Notes under the pieces: model-generated
Told to the model about the DNA's origin: nothing
The model's input: only the letters and a program-made list of their open reading frames with translations
The model's database searches: none
From: Gonocerus acuteangulatus
Taxonomy: Eukaryota > Arthropoda > Insecta > Hemiptera > Coreidae
Reading direction: 5' to 3'
Assembly: GCA_946811695.1 (NCBI GenBank)
Contig: OX328128.1
Location: forward strand, 25,762,701-25,826,700
Length of the DNA: 64,000 bases
Shown here: positions 29,553 through 41,441 of the stretch, piece after piece
Layout: each line of letters starts with the position of its first letter
How positions within the stretch are numbered: position 1 is the stretch's first letter
Made by a program: the position numbers and the translations under genes

Positions 29553-30401
29553 TGGACCACTGTAAACAGTCTGTCAGTAGTTGTTTTATATATGGTCTTT
29601 AAAATATATATGGTCTCAAGAAAGATGATTTTTAATTTTGCCTCGAATTAAGCCGCACAAAATCTTAGATTTTTTCCCCGCGGAAAAGGAAACCGCGCGA
29701 ATCGTAGCTACGTAGAATTCCACGTTAGGCCAACTTTGTCCTCCAGAATTACGGTTTCGGAAACAGTAGGAAAAGTGTTTTCTCTGCTTGATGCTTCCTA
29801 CCATTAAACTGAAGAAACTTTCCGAGTGGAAAATTAGTATTTTAACTTACTGAAAGTTAATGCGTATTAACCCTAATGTAACATTCTACCCGCAGAACTT
29901 GGAGGGTCGAATCCATGTCTTACTTACTATTTCATTAAATAGCTTTTTGGGCAATAATTTATTTTATTATACCAGATTTATAAACTATCTTATTACTAGG
30001 GAACGGATGTTCATGTATTTACATATTTTTTTTTATGATTCTCAAATTGAAATTTTTGATGGAATTCTGCACGTTTTACGTGATTTTAAAGCATTTAAAC
30101 AGGTTTTTATTTTACATATTTTGTCAAAAATCCATATTTCCGATAAATACATATTTTTCCTACATATTTTGACATTCTTTTTATTTTGTAATTGAAAAAC
30201 TAGAGGGAAACCCGAGAAAGAATGCTTTGCCCATTAAATGTAGATCACTGTATCTTTTCTAATTGCAAGAAGCAAAGGTGCATAATTTTCGAAATGTACT
30301 CAATTAAACTCACTTATGTCGCTTGAATAATATAAGTAAACTGTCACATATTGGAAGGAAAAAACACATAAGTACCAGCCTTTTAGGGTTTCCTCTCAAC
30401 C
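29553..30401. other. No gene recognised upstream of the tRNA
   Basis: AT-rich; the 111-codon frame at 29860-30195 is Phe/Ile/Leu-rich without motif and looks incidental. Confidence 0.5.
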
Positions 30402-30473
30402 GGGGATGTAACTCAGTGGTAGAGTGTCTGCTTCGCATGCTGAAAGTCCTGGGTTCAAATCCCAGCATCTCCA
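30402..30473 (+). tRNA. tRNA-Ala (anticodon CGC)
   Basis: The 72-base cloverleaf has an acceptor stem GGGGATG/CATCTCC with one G-U pair, D-stem ACTC/GAGT, anticodon loop TTCGCAT with CGC at positions 34-36, T-arm CTGGG-TTCAAAT-CCCAG and discriminator A. The internal promoter boxes are TAACTCAGTGG and GGTTCAAATCC. The D-stem pair 10-25 is A-U where most alanine tRNAs have G-C, a compensated change that argues for a functional gene. The anticodon stem has a T-T mismatch (29-41). A T-run follows at 30481. No intron, no SINE-like tail. Confidence 0.87.
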
Positions 30474-30480
30474 AGTAAAT

Positions 30481-30486
30481 TTTTTA
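30481..30486 (+). terminator. RNA polymerase III T-run
   Basis: Six T residues starting 8 bases after the tRNA. Confidence 0.7.
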
Positions 30487-30907
30487 TTATTTTTTATTTA
30501 TATATTAACAAAAATTTACACTTATACATCATCATACTTTATTTAAAAATATATGGTATTTTTTAAAAATTCCGTTTATAATATCTACATATTTTTTAAG
30601 TACTTTTTTTAATTTATTAATTATAGGTGCTCCGACTGCAATTGTATTCATACTTTTTAATTTTTAAGACTAATCCTCTGGGCCACTGAATAAAAGTAAA
30701 CATTTTTAAAAATTCATTTGATTTAGATCTTCTTTAAAACAAAAATAAATTTCTTTCTATCAAATTTTAATGAAGGAAAAAAAAAATTGGATAAAGTTCG
30801 TGCATGGGGTGTTTAAATATATTGTATATTTGGTATTTTATACGAGATACCTATAGCTAGAACGCTAAGCCTATTGGTAGATTATTTACAACGAATATCA
30901 ATGTGTG

Positions 30908-30910
<3 letters not shown>
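30487..30910. other. No recognisable feature
   Basis: AT-rich intergenic DNA. Confidence 0.55.
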
Positions 30911-30913
<3 letters not shown>

Positions 30914-30958
<45 letters not shown>

Positions 30959-31103
30959 ATCCTTGCAAGGATGAGTGACTGCCAGAAGAAGCCGGAGAGG
31001 AATCCGGCGAAATATTGCGATGAAAGGAGGAGCAAGACCGCTGGAGAAAGAAGCCGAGTTGCAGAAAACACATCTAATTCCCAGCGAAGCAGCTTGAAAG
31101 TTA

Positions 31104-31158
<55 letters not shown>
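30914..31158 (+). mobile_element. Penelope LTR fragment (family D) between two TA tracts
   Basis: TA tracts at 30914-30953 and 31108-31158 enclose a 150-bp segment. It holds stem II GCCGGA/TCCGGC (30991-30996, 31003-31008), GAAATATTG and ACCGCTGGAGAAAGAAGCC, the last also found in the LTR pair at 41.6 kb. CTGANGA has become CAGAAGA (30983-30989). Confidence 0.55.
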
Positions 31159-31161
<3 letters not shown>

Positions 31162-31319
31162 ATAGAAACTGATTTACATTAAATTGAGAGCAGAGAAAAA
31201 AAAATGTTAGAAAAAAATTAGGAACAATTAATACTTACAACAAATAACAAACTTACAGACTTCGATATAATTAAAAAATAGAATAATATGGGCTTCCTGA
31301 CCGCTAGACTAAAATAAAA

Positions 31320-31564
31320 ATATAAAAAAATTAAATTTTGATATCTTGTCTCGGTTATTTAAGATCCATTTCTAAAATATTGTTATTTCTTCGATATGTA
31401 TGTATCATATAATTATATTTCTTTAATTTGCGAGTAATCGTTTCTGTGATAATTTTTGGTATTGTTTGTCTTACATAATAATAGAATTTTATTTTATCAT
31501 TTTGGCAATAGCTGTTGCTTTATGAATGTAGTGGGAATGCAGGTCTGTGTTAGAGGATAAGAAA

Positions 31565-31595
<31 letters not shown>

Positions 31596-31725
31596 AAAAA
31601 TATATAATAAAAAATAAAAAACATAAATAAAAAAAAAAAAGAAATGCATAAAAAAAAAAAAAAAAAAAGGTAGGGCGCTAAAGACCTTCGGGGGTTCCAC
31701 CCCCAAATATATCAAACAAACAAAC
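31320..31725 (+). mobile_element. LINE 3' UTR with terminal stem-loop (I-like)
   Basis: The end GGGCGCTAAAGACCTTCGGG followed by GGTTCCACCCCCAAATA and (CAAA)n resembles the stem-loop tails at 15.7, 38.5, 52.5 and 58.75 kb. TTGGCAATAGCTGTTGCTTT parallels 52.22 kb. No coding sequence remains. Confidence 0.55.
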
Positions 31726-32239
31726 ATTTTCCAGGGACGTTTCATCTCAAAAAAATTGTTTACATCCATTTAGTTAATTTCATTAAATAAAATAGTCTGT
31801 GCACAAAAATCAAAATAAAACTTTACAGAAGTTATTGTACATCATATGGTCTAACTGGACTCATACCATTATATATATATATATATATATTACATACAGA
31901 TTTCAGGAAATTTTTCGGAACTTCTTTCATTTGTGAATTCTCAATTGCTAACTTCTATAGTCTCAAAGTAACATTTAGATAATTTCACTTCTGTTCATTG
32001 AATGTTCAGACTGAAGGATCTTCACTATCCTTTTTTCCTTGTTAATACTGAGGTTTCCATGGTATTGATCCCGGACCTGATAAAAGAGAGAGAAAGACGA
32101 AATGATAGCTTTGATAAGGGTGATAGGAGGAGATGATATGAGCAACACTAGGCCAGTAGCCGAGCATGTCCGGAGATAGCCGACGGATCCCGAGTCTTTA
32201 TGGGAGAAAACGTATTGATTACGGAGCGGCAGCGTCAGA
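31726..32239. other. No recognisable feature
   Basis: Contains a short TA tract at 31872-31890. Confidence 0.5.
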
Positions 32240-33290
32240 GAGGACTACTATCTCTTTCTCTCTCTTCTCTCTGTCTCTCTTTCGTTCTCTTCTCTCTGTC
32301 TCTCTTTCTCTCTCTAATCTCTGTCTCTCTTTCTCTCTCTAATCTCTGTCTCTCTTTCGCTCTCTATCCTCTCTTACTTTGTCAGTCTCATTCTCTCATT
32401 TAGTCTCCATTCTTCTTTCTCTCTCAATATCTCATTGTGTCCCTTACCCATATACTTTCTTGGTCCTTTCTCTCATTCTCTTTCTGTCTCTATCTTACAC
32501 ACTCTTAAGTCCCGGGAAATCCCTGAAAGTCCCCCCCCCCTCTCTCTCTCACTCTCTCTCTCTCTTTCTCTCTCTCAACCCATTCTTTCTCTCACACACT
32601 GTCCACTAATCGCAATCTCTCTCTCTAGCTTGACATTTTTTTGTAAGCACCATCTCTAAGTCTCACGTGTGTGTCTTCCTCTTTCTCTGTTACTCTTTCT
32701 GTCCGTCTGTCACCCTCTCTCTCTCTCTTTCTCTGTCTCTCTCCCCCTCTTCTTCTTTCTATCTTTCGCACTCTTTTCCCCCTTATTTTCTCCCTTCCCT
32801 CTTCCATCTTCTTCTTCGTTCTCTACCTTTTACCACCCTCCTCTTGCTCTCACTTCCCCCTAATTCCCCCTACCACTCAATCCCCCTCTTCTTCTCTCTA
32901 TCTTTCGCACTCTTTCCCCCTCATTTTCTCCCTCCCCTCATCCTTATTTTGCTTTGTTTTTTACCTTTTACCGCCCTCCTCTTGCTCTCACTTCACCCTA
33001 ATCCCCCTCATTCCCCCTCTTCTTCTCTCTATCTTTCGCACTCTTTCCCCATCATTTTCTCCCTCTCCTCTTCCATCTTCTCCTTCGTTCTTTACCTTTT
33101 ACCACTCTCCTCTTGCTATCACTTCCTCCTAATTCCTCCCTTCCTCCTTTTTCTCTCTCTTACTTCCTCACTAATCCTCTCTCCTATCCTTCTCCGTTCG
33201 CGTCCCCCCTTTCTTTTCTCCTCACGGTCGTCCTTCCCAAATTCTCTCCTCCTCCTTCACTGAAGTTCTCTCCTCTTCCTTCACCAATTT
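32240..33290. repeat. 1-kb polypyrimidine tract with ~120-bp higher-order units
   Basis: The plus strand is almost entirely C and T. Three units near 32745, 32880 and 33010 repeat CTTCTCTCTATCTTTCGCAC, then ACCTTTTACC and CTCCTCTTGCT. The Ser/Leu-rich frames here are artefacts of composition. Confidence 0.95.
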
Positions 33291-34060
33291 GTATAAGCAA
33301 CAAACAGATAAGCAGACAAGCAGACACGTGATTTTTTTATATATAGATCTTGAAAAAAAATGTTCTTTTAACCTATCATGTGTTGCATGTCTTTTGAAAG
33401 AGCATTAAAATACATAAAAATTGACACCTTCCCCACATTTCTACCTTAAAGACGATAGGAGCTATGACCATTTATATATTTTGCCACAGCATGATTGTAA
33501 CCCCTTTTTTTGAAAACTTTACACGGCCGCATTGCGGAAACCGTTTTAGATGAAAATTTGAAATTTGGTATTTTTTTTGTCCCAACCTCTACTTTGGATG
33601 CACCAAATTTCATTAATATCTGGAAGCGTTTGGTATAATAGGTGTGTTGACTTGATATAGACTGACCCAATGGTATTTATCTAACTATCCTTAGCACTAG
33701 AAAAACACTTAAATGTACATAGAGTATGCCTATTTGCAAGAGAGGGGTTCTTGTCGAAATCCTCCCCGGGCCTTAAGTGGGTGGGATTACTTTCAATATT
33801 AACTCCCCAATTTTCATAAGTACACCAACCACCAGAGTTTTTCAACCATATCTCCGTCGCCTTCTTCAACAGAGGTCTTAGTATTTATATATTACACAAC
33901 AAGGGGCTTAACTTCCTCCATTTTATGATGAAATTTTGAGTGCATTATGTTAATTGAATTTTTATTTTAAAGTCTTGATAAAGTATGTTTTAAAGACATA
34001 AAAACGGCTCTCACGGAAGGTCAAATAATAAAACCTCTGTAGATAATTACACGAACATTA
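33291..34060. other. Repeat-like DNA, no gene
   Basis: The start (TGTATAAGCAACAAACAGAT) resembles the tandem family at 8.5 kb. CACCAAATTTCATTAATATC at 33600 is a common repeat motif. No coding signal. Confidence 0.45.
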
Positions 34061-34062
34061 TT

Positions 34063-34110
34063 TTATCCCGATATGTTTCACACCTTTTTTTGTGCCTCTT
34101 CAGGGTAACA
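34063..34110 (-). mobile_element. Penelope-LTR-like fragment (family E)
   Basis: The minus strand reads CCTGAAGAGGCACAAAAAAA, then GGTGTGAAACATATCGGG. CTGAAGA and GAAAC fit a hammerhead core, but stem II pairs poorly, so the call is tentative. Confidence 0.4.
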
Positions 34111-34248
34111 AGCTACAAATATAAATCTTACAGCCTCAACTTGAGGAGAAGAATCTTCCACAAGTATGGCCACAAGTATTTCCACACGAATCCAATATAG
34201 TGGAAGTGCCTTAAAAATACTTACAAAAGCAGAATGCCCCTCGTTAAA

Positions 34249-34249
<1 letters not shown>

Positions 34250-34306
<57 letters not shown>
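34250..34306. repeat. (TA)n microsatellite, left flank of element F3
   Basis: It follows CTCGTTAAAATG, the sequence that precedes the TA tract in H1 elements, so F3 seems to have entered the TA tract of an H1 copy. Confidence 0.9.
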
Positions 34307-34310
<4 letters not shown>

Positions 34311-36039
34311 GGTGTCCCGTAAATGTCTAGTCATATTGAGAGGGGTGATAGAGGACCCTTAAGAGAACAAAAAATGTTCTATGACGATTTCCCGAATTCT
34401 CGCCCATAAGGGAGAAAACGTCGTTTTATTGTTTTATCGAGACAAACGTGGTTTTTAGAAACATAATCGTTGTAGCCCCGTCCCAGGTGGTACTACTAGA
34501 AAGGGAGTGAAACCAATCGAAAGCTGAGTAAATTTACTATAAGACTAGTTGGGAGTAAACGTAAAAATGAATGAATGTAAGTATGTATATCTTACAAAAA
34601 GAAGGCAATTCTAAATTTCCTGACATTTTATTGATATTTCTTTCCAGCGTTACTCCTTAATGGGCAGGATCTGAGATTTCCGGGTTTTAGAAAAACTTCC
34701 TCATTTAACCAGCTTTCCATTCATGTATCACAATCCTGTGTTATTGAAGTATTTGAACGGTTTAAGTACAAAAGTTTAAAAAAAAACATGGATCTGTGAA
34801 AAGAAAATTATATTTTTCTCTTCAGTTTATTCAAAAAGCTGAAGGGAAATATTTATTTTTATAAATGTTTACATAAATATTAAGTAAATGTTTACTTAAA
34901 ACAATAAAAAAAATTACTTCCACGAATATAAAAAAAATTCCTAAAACAGTAAATAAATAAAATACACATTTGTTTTGAATTTGTTAATTCAGGTAACTAA
35001 TACTGGGTCCAGGAGGCGGCCATTAATGAACCCCAACATGCATACATTAACCTCAAAAATTATTATTTTTACCTAGATCACGCATTTGAACTCATTTTTA
35101 CAGGTACTTATATTTAGAAAACAAATGCTTTACCTTAAATTAATACTGATGGCTACGCTTGTGAAACTCACTGGGATTCTGAGCCCATGCGTTTTTGTTG
35201 TGGTAATTAAAAATTCTATCCCTCATAAATAATTTGTACATAGTCCTGTAAAAATGTGTTCAAATGCGTGATATAGGTAAAAATAGTAATTTTTGAGGTT
35301 AATGTATGGTTGGGGTTCCTTAATGGCCACCTCCTGGACCCAGTATTAGTTACCTGAATTAATAAATTCAAAATAAATGTGTATTTTATTTATTTACTGT
35401 TTTAAGATTTTTTTTTATATCCGTGGAAGTAATTTTTTTTATTCTTTTAAGTAAATATTTACTTAATATTTATGTAAACATTTATAAAAAAAATATTTCC
35501 CTTCAGCTTTTTGAATAAATTGAAGAAAAAAATATAATTTTCTTTTCACAGATCCATGTTTTTGTTAAAACTTTTGTTCTTAAATCGTTCAAATACTTCA
35601 ATAACACAGGGTTGTGATACATGAATGGAAAGCTGGTTAAATGAGGAAGTTTTTCTGAAACCCGGAAATCTCAGATCCTGCTTATTGAGGAGTAACGCTG
35701 GAAAGAAATATCAATAAAATGTCAGGAAATTTAGAATAGCTTTCTTTTGGTAAGATATACATACTTACATTCATTCATTTTTACGTTTACTCTCAACTAG
35801 TCTTATAGTAAATTTACTCAGCTTTCGATTGGTTTCACACCCTTTTTAGTAGTACCACCTGGGACGGAGGTACAACGATTATTCTTCTAAAAAGTACGTT
35901 TGTCTCGAAAAAACAATAAAACGACGTTTTCTCCCTTATGGGCGAGAATTCGGGAAATCGTCATAGAACATTTTTTGTTCCCCTAAGGGTCCTCTATCAC
36001 CCCTCACAATATGACTAGACATTTACGGGACACCCTGTA
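34307..36039. mobile_element. Giant foldback element F3: 1.73 kb, ~795-bp arms
   Basis: Arms 34307-35105 and 35244-36039 are inverted copies with few mismatches around a 138-bp loop. The outer ends are ACAGGGTGTCCCGTAAATGT. TA repeats lie on both sides, so the target is TA. No coding frame. The terminal AGGGTGTCCC is shared with F2 although the inner sequences differ, which suggests mobilisation by one Tc1/mariner-type transposase. Confidence 0.9.
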
Positions 36040-36055
36040 TATATATATACACGTA

Positions 36056-36400
36056 AATATATGTCTGTTAACACGATGCACGCCAGAGTTTTTGTTTTTT
36101 TCGCCACGAAACTTGGTTTGTAGTAAGTAATCCCCAAACAAGCGATTGAACGAGTTCGTTAACCAGCAAAATCTGTCCATTTGTACGGGGGGGGGGGGGG
36201 GTTACTCCGGAGCCAAATTGGTTATTTGACAAATCCCGCCATAATTTTTGTTATATTTCAACGAAACTCGATATTCGTTGTAGTCATCTAAAGAGAAAAA
36301 TGTGCTGTAAAAATAAACTAAATCGGTTCATTAGGAAGGGGGGTTTACATAGGAGACAACGTACTTATTTCCCAATAACTTCCATAATTTTTGTTATATT
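36056..36400 (-). mobile_element. HINE-like H1-family fragment (right part of copy d)
   Basis: Shares GTCTGTTAACACGAT, CGCCACGAAACTTGG, GAACGAGTTCGTTAACCAGC and two tandem units with H1. Together with 34.15-34.30 kb it forms one copy interrupted by F3. Confidence 0.6.
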
Positions 36401-36796
36401 TCAACGAAACTCGTTTCTGCTTGTGGTATTGTAATGTTCTATGTGGTGAACATTCTTTATATGTACCTCATTTATGTCGTAATGTTGATTCAAACATTTT
36501 TATGATGATGTTTGAAAACAGAATATGTAACCTTCATATTGTAACCAACATAAATTCTGTACAAGATTTCTCATCTCCTGATAGAACAATATCTTGACTC
36601 TATAATTAGACTGTTCTCAAGAAAGCGAGATAGCCAATCTCAGGGAGGCTCCGGCCCTGGGGCTAATCATAATGGGAATAACTACATTTCAAAATAAAAG
36701 AATATTTAAATAAGGCCGAGAATTCCAGTGTTGGTATCGCGTGGGATGGACTTTCCGAACATCATCTCTCGCTATGAACTAGACTCATACACGTAT
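36401..36796. other. No recognisable feature
   Basis: Non-coding sequence between the H1 fragment and a TA tract. Confidence 0.5.
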
Positions 36797-36820
36797 ATGT
36801 ATATATATATATATATATAT

Positions 36821-36905
<85 letters not shown>
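36797..36905. repeat. (TA)n microsatellite
   Basis: About 50 TA units with small interruptions. Confidence 0.95.
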
Positions 36906-37389
36906 TATAGGTTAAATTGTTTAAAACTCTTATTACATTCTTTATTTGCGTAACGCGTTTCTAGCACTTGGGTTTCTTTTCAAACGGATAAATCTTATAT
37001 TGACAATAAAAGAATAAGCCATGGCTTCTGCCATGATACTCCTGTATATTAATATAATGCATTTTAGCGAGAAACTTCTTCCTTGCATAGGGGTCGATGA
37101 CTCTAACCCCGGGCTTACTAACTCCCACCTCAATCCCATTAGCCAATTGCTTCGTGACAGTGGATTTGGTTACCAGCTAACTGTAAATAACAAAGCGTTG
37201 GCTGATGATAATAGAATCCATGAACTTGAGGAAAATGAGTCATCTTTACGTTCTTTAACATCTAAAAATACTAAATAGCAGTATAAGACAAGCTGAAGGC
37301 TGTGCTTCTTAAACACTTGTGACTGATTCTAAAAATGTATTTACATGGAACTAAGAGAATAAAGGCAATAAATACAGGTGCAACATCCT

Positions 37390-38183
37390 CATTGATATAC
37401 AGCATTCATGGTCGGATACTTCGTTATAAGAACTAAATAGACTCCTACAAACAGAGACGCCTAAGGCACGTTTACACCACCAAGTTCTTCGATTGAAAGG
37501 CTGTATTTGCCAAGGAAAAAAGGAGGAAGAGGTCTCACAAATATTCAAATCTTATGTCACTCCCAGGAAATTAACCTGAGGAACTAACATAATGATAAGC
37601 GAAAATTGTCTTTTTAAGGACACGATAAAACTGGACGAGAGTTATACAGCCACGAAATTGAAGAATTGCCATGCAAAATTACGACAGTATCGGCTCGCTG
37701 ACATCAAGGCTAAAGAAAGAATTACATGGGAAATACTATAAATGGTTATTTTATCAACAAGGAGATGGATTGATTACTGCTGGTTTGCATAGGCGTGACG
37801 ACGTTGTAATGACCCGATTGCGAATCGGTCATACACGTCTCATGGACATCATCTGGTGGGACGACGCCGGCCTGAGTGTGAGGATTGTGGCAGGATCCTC
37901 GATGTTCGTCATATTCTGGTAAACTGCCCAGCATTTCAAGGTGCCAGGACATGACACCAACTTCCGAATGTCCTAAAGGACCATTTATCTAAAAATGAAG
38001 CCTCTGTGGAAAAAATAATAAGATACTTAAAAGAAGTAAAACTTTATAATCTGATATAATAGCTTTAGTACTGTGTTCATATTTAATATGTACAAACATC
38101 TAAATTTATTTATGTATATATTTTGTGTACTGCATGTATTTATTGTTTGAGTGCGTTTTGTGTGAGCGAGTGTGGATGTATTT

Positions 38184-38232
<49 letters not shown>

Positions 38233-39125
38233 TTAACTGTTCGCGTATGTGTACTATTTCACGTAATGTATATAAGTAAATAGTCCCTTTAGGCTTAGAT
38301 CTAGGTTAAAAGTTAGTTCCGTCATATGTTTAAAGGAACAAACAACATTTGTACCTCCTATTACCATTAGTTTTAGAGATTAGAAGTAGGTTAAACAATT
38401 ATTTTTAATAACAATCCCTAAAATAGAAATTAGTAAGAACAGTAGAAATGTTAGAGCAGCAGTAAGTTATGAAGACTACTTCATTGTACGTTAAAAATGA
38501 ATTTATTTTCAAAGGTGCCAATGACCAACGCAGTCGAGGCACCCTAATAAAATTAAAAAAAAAAACAAAAAACAAAAAAAAAAACAACAAAAAAACAAGG
38601 AGATGGAATAAACATTCTCGATAGCGTGGTTGCTTCGGGAAGGATATTCCCCGAAACAGATGGTTTTGTTATAACCATTCAGGATCAAGTATTCGGAACC
38701 AGAGCCTTGAAGCCCTTTTGAAGCATGTCAATATCGCTGACAAATGTAGGTTTTGCAACAAAGCGTATGAGTCGATCCAGCATATTCCGGCGGGCTGTGA
38801 CATCCTTGCGGGATCTGATTATCATCAGCGATAATAAATAATCAAGCATTCGCAGATCAAGTATGGTGGAGGGAGAGGTCCCTTTTTACCGCTAAGTCCC
38901 AAAAAGACCTTTGGAGAAAGGGACAATTGAAATGTATTGTGACGAAAATATTTTAACTGACCGTACTGCCCATCACAATGAACCGGATATTCTTATCATT
39001 GACAAGGGAAATAAGACAGCCGATATTATTTGTATAGGAGTCCCCAATGGTGAGGACATCCGGAAATCTTTTGGTGAGAAACATACTAGGACTGGTGGGC
39101 CTTAGAGCTGAAAGACTTGTATAAA
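37390..39125 (+). pseudogene. Non-LTR element with restriction-like endonuclease C-terminus, split by a second LINE
   Basis: Frames on the plus strand read LYLPRKKGGRGLTNIQIL, YTATKLKNCHAKLRQY, ELHGKYYKWLFYQQGDG, then after the insertion INILDSVVASGRIFPETDGF, VITIQDQVFGTR, CRFCNKAYESIQHIPAGC and TAHHNEPDILIIDKGNKTAD. The C-x2-C-x7-H-x4-C finger followed by a PD...D patch resembles the restriction-like endonuclease end of R2/R4/Dong-type elements. The usual Asp after the PD motif reads Cys, and several frames are broken, so it is inactive. Frames 37671-37922 and 38911-39105 are pieces of this composite. Confidence 0.68.
37770..38593 (+). mobile_element. 5'-truncated RNase-H-type LINE inserted in the element above
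   Basis: It is flanked by the 14-bp duplication AACAAGGAGATGGA (37756-37769 and 38594-38607). The coding part gives HRRDDVVMTRLRIGHTRLMD, then after a shift CEDCGRILDVRHILVNCPAF and VEKIIRYLKEVKLYNLI, the conserved post-RNase-H end of I/Nimb-like elements. The 3' end is a stem-loop GGTGCCAATG...CGAGGCACC (38513-38542) and an A-rich tail. A (GT)n run lies at 38191-38231. Confidence 0.87.
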
Positions 39126-40490
39126 ACAGATTCCTCTGATGTTCTATAAGCTTTTGTCAATATTATTCTGTACCCTTACATGCAGTTTGTCCTGCACAAT
39201 TCCTGAAACCCTGTCCTTATAGTTCGCGCAATCGTATTACTTTGGCATTCTGGAAGCCTTGATCCAACGTCTTTAAGCTGATCATCATTGACAGTTCACG
39301 AATGTTTTATCCGTCCTCTTTGTAGTGGGACAAGATTGCTGCCTAGGCCTTGGACCAATTGGGTCTTTATTGTTTGATAAAAAATAAAAAATTAACTATC
39401 CATGTTTTCCACAATTTTATGGTACTCAGGCTATTAAGTTTGGATTTAGTAATGCTGGTCTAAGCTGTTATTAAATTGTCTCCTTGAAAATTATTACCTG
39501 CCGACATATGGCCTGCTCGTCGTTGTGGGCGTAGTCTACTTTCATCCTCTCGATATTCCCTTCAAAAAAAGAAAATAAACAATTAAAACATTTTATGAGA
39601 AAATTACAGGATTCGATTGAAGTACAGGAGCAAAAGGAAGTTGTAGTGTGTGTTTTGTTTAGTGGGTGTGGGCGCATGCATCCCACGCTGAATCTACGGA
39701 CTTGTTTCTCCTTAAGAAATTAATATCGTAATTTATTAATTATACGGAACAAGTTCTGTGTGTAATGGAAGCGCTGACCTGTCATTAATGTGTAAACTAG
39801 TATGTGTAAGGTGTAATTCGGCGCCGGCACGTAGGAGGAAAGTTCTTCTCAGGCTATCTCCGTGTAAGGTTACGTTTTACTTTCAACACCTACTACTCTT
39901 ATTAAATGTGGCAGGTTAACTCGAGACTTGATATCCTTCAATCTTTGGCCTTGGTCTCGTAGGTTGTCGCGTGCCCCACATTCTTGCTTCGCTCATTCAC
40001 TTCCTCTTTGATAAGCAGGGTGAGTACTTTCTATGCAGAGTCCTTGTTGAATTCAATCATTCAATTATTCTGTAAATTCCTCTGTATATTTGACAGGTCA
40101 TTAAATCTCTGATTGATCTGATTTGACAGGTCATTAAATCTCTGGTCTGAAGGTGATAACTAATGATACAATGACGATGGTCGGATCCCTCCACTTAAGG
40201 GACATCGGCCTATGAACTTAAGTCACAGAACGTAATAGGTGAAATGGCACTAGGTGGTGTTTAAAGAAAACGAGAAACTGCGTATTCCAGAGACGCATGC
40301 CGACCACATGTTATCTCAGGACATTCAGAAAATGTGTTGTGATCATGGCAGGTAAGGACACAGTGGGGAGAGAAAAACTTCATCATTGGCGGCTCCAAAA
40401 CTGCAGAAGGGGTTGGATCCGGGGTGAGTGGCAAGTGGGGGAATATCTTTACCGTTTGAAAGCTATCCCACAGGCGGATCACAATCAGAA
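39126..40490. other. No gene recognised
   Basis: 39.13-39.35 kb may be the 3' UTR of the endonuclease-type LINE. A 45-bp tandem duplication with TTTGACAGGTCATTAAATCT lies at 40085-40150. Confidence 0.45.
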
Positions 40491-40499
40491 CTTGCTTGG

Positions 40500-40650
40500 T
40501 CAATGCGGCACTTATCTATAAAGATGTTCACTGACAGCCAGGCCGCTTTAGAATCATTCAAAGTGACTCAGGTTTGATATCGCGCGGTCAATGGTTGTCA
40601 AATCTCGCTGGATCTAGTCTTAGAAAATGATCGTCTATGCGATTCACGAA
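40500..40650 (+). pseudogene. RNase H fragment of a non-LTR element
   Basis: KMFTDSQAALESFKVTQV matches the TDSQAAL motif of retroelement RNase H. The surrounding frame is broken. Confidence 0.42.
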
Positions 40651-41440
40651 TCATGTAAAAATCTTGAGAAAAATCAAAACCCATAATGATTGAATTGCTG
40701 AAAATGAAGGCAATAATTTCTCGTCGCTGTAAGATAATAAAACAACTTGTTGCCATTCGTAAGGACGTCTTGGTTCGGGGAAGAATAATCACACACTTTG
40801 GATGTGTGGAAATAATTAGGGCTCTCCTTGAGACCCCACTAGGATGTTATAAATAATACAAATATTATTTGAGGCTGAAATAGACCTTCTTAGTTTCGCT
40901 GCTTTTGGAATTACAGGTCCTGAACACCTATACAACGGTGAACACCCTAGAATGGTTCCTTACTTCAGAGAAAACTCTTCAATACGCCATGTTTTACTTA
41001 TTGTTAGTAGTATTATGTGAAGAATAATTTATTACAGAAACATCAATTTTTTGGATTATTCTTTTTGAAACGCCAACGTTAGGAATAATTTCTGTATTTG
41101 CAGAGTTCCGGTTTAGCAAATGTGATGGTAGCACTGGACTTTTGAGGTAGTTCTGCCAACCTCGCCCCTGACCTTTCCTCCCCCTTACTGTCAGTGGTTA
41201 GGAGTGGGGGGGGGGGGGGGGTTCTGGAGAGAGGCGAGGCCTTACTTAACACCGCCCAACCCCTCAAAATATTGACTCTATGGACCCATTAACTAATGGG
41301 AGAGAGCGCTACCTAGGAGATAACGTAGGCGAAACTATAAAGGTCAAAGTACTCGTGATTTTATCGCGTCGCGCTTCTCAACAATTCACATGGGTGAATA
41401 CCCATGTGAATAACTTGTGCTCGCGATAACTTGTACTCTC
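40651..41440. other. No gene recognised
   Basis: Contains a G-run at 41205-41220 and a 26-bp palindrome TTCACATGGGTGAATACCCA at 41386-41411. Confidence 0.5.
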
Positions 41441-41441
41441 T

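Noticed and set aside
29860..30195. 111-codon membrane-like frame upstream of the tRNA
   Set aside because: Composition (Phe, Ile, Leu, Asn) is what AT-rich DNA gives; no conserved motif, splice sites or homologous copy.
32200..33331. Serine/leucine-rich proteins up to 198 codons
   Set aside because: Products of CT-rich low-complexity DNA open in several frames at once.
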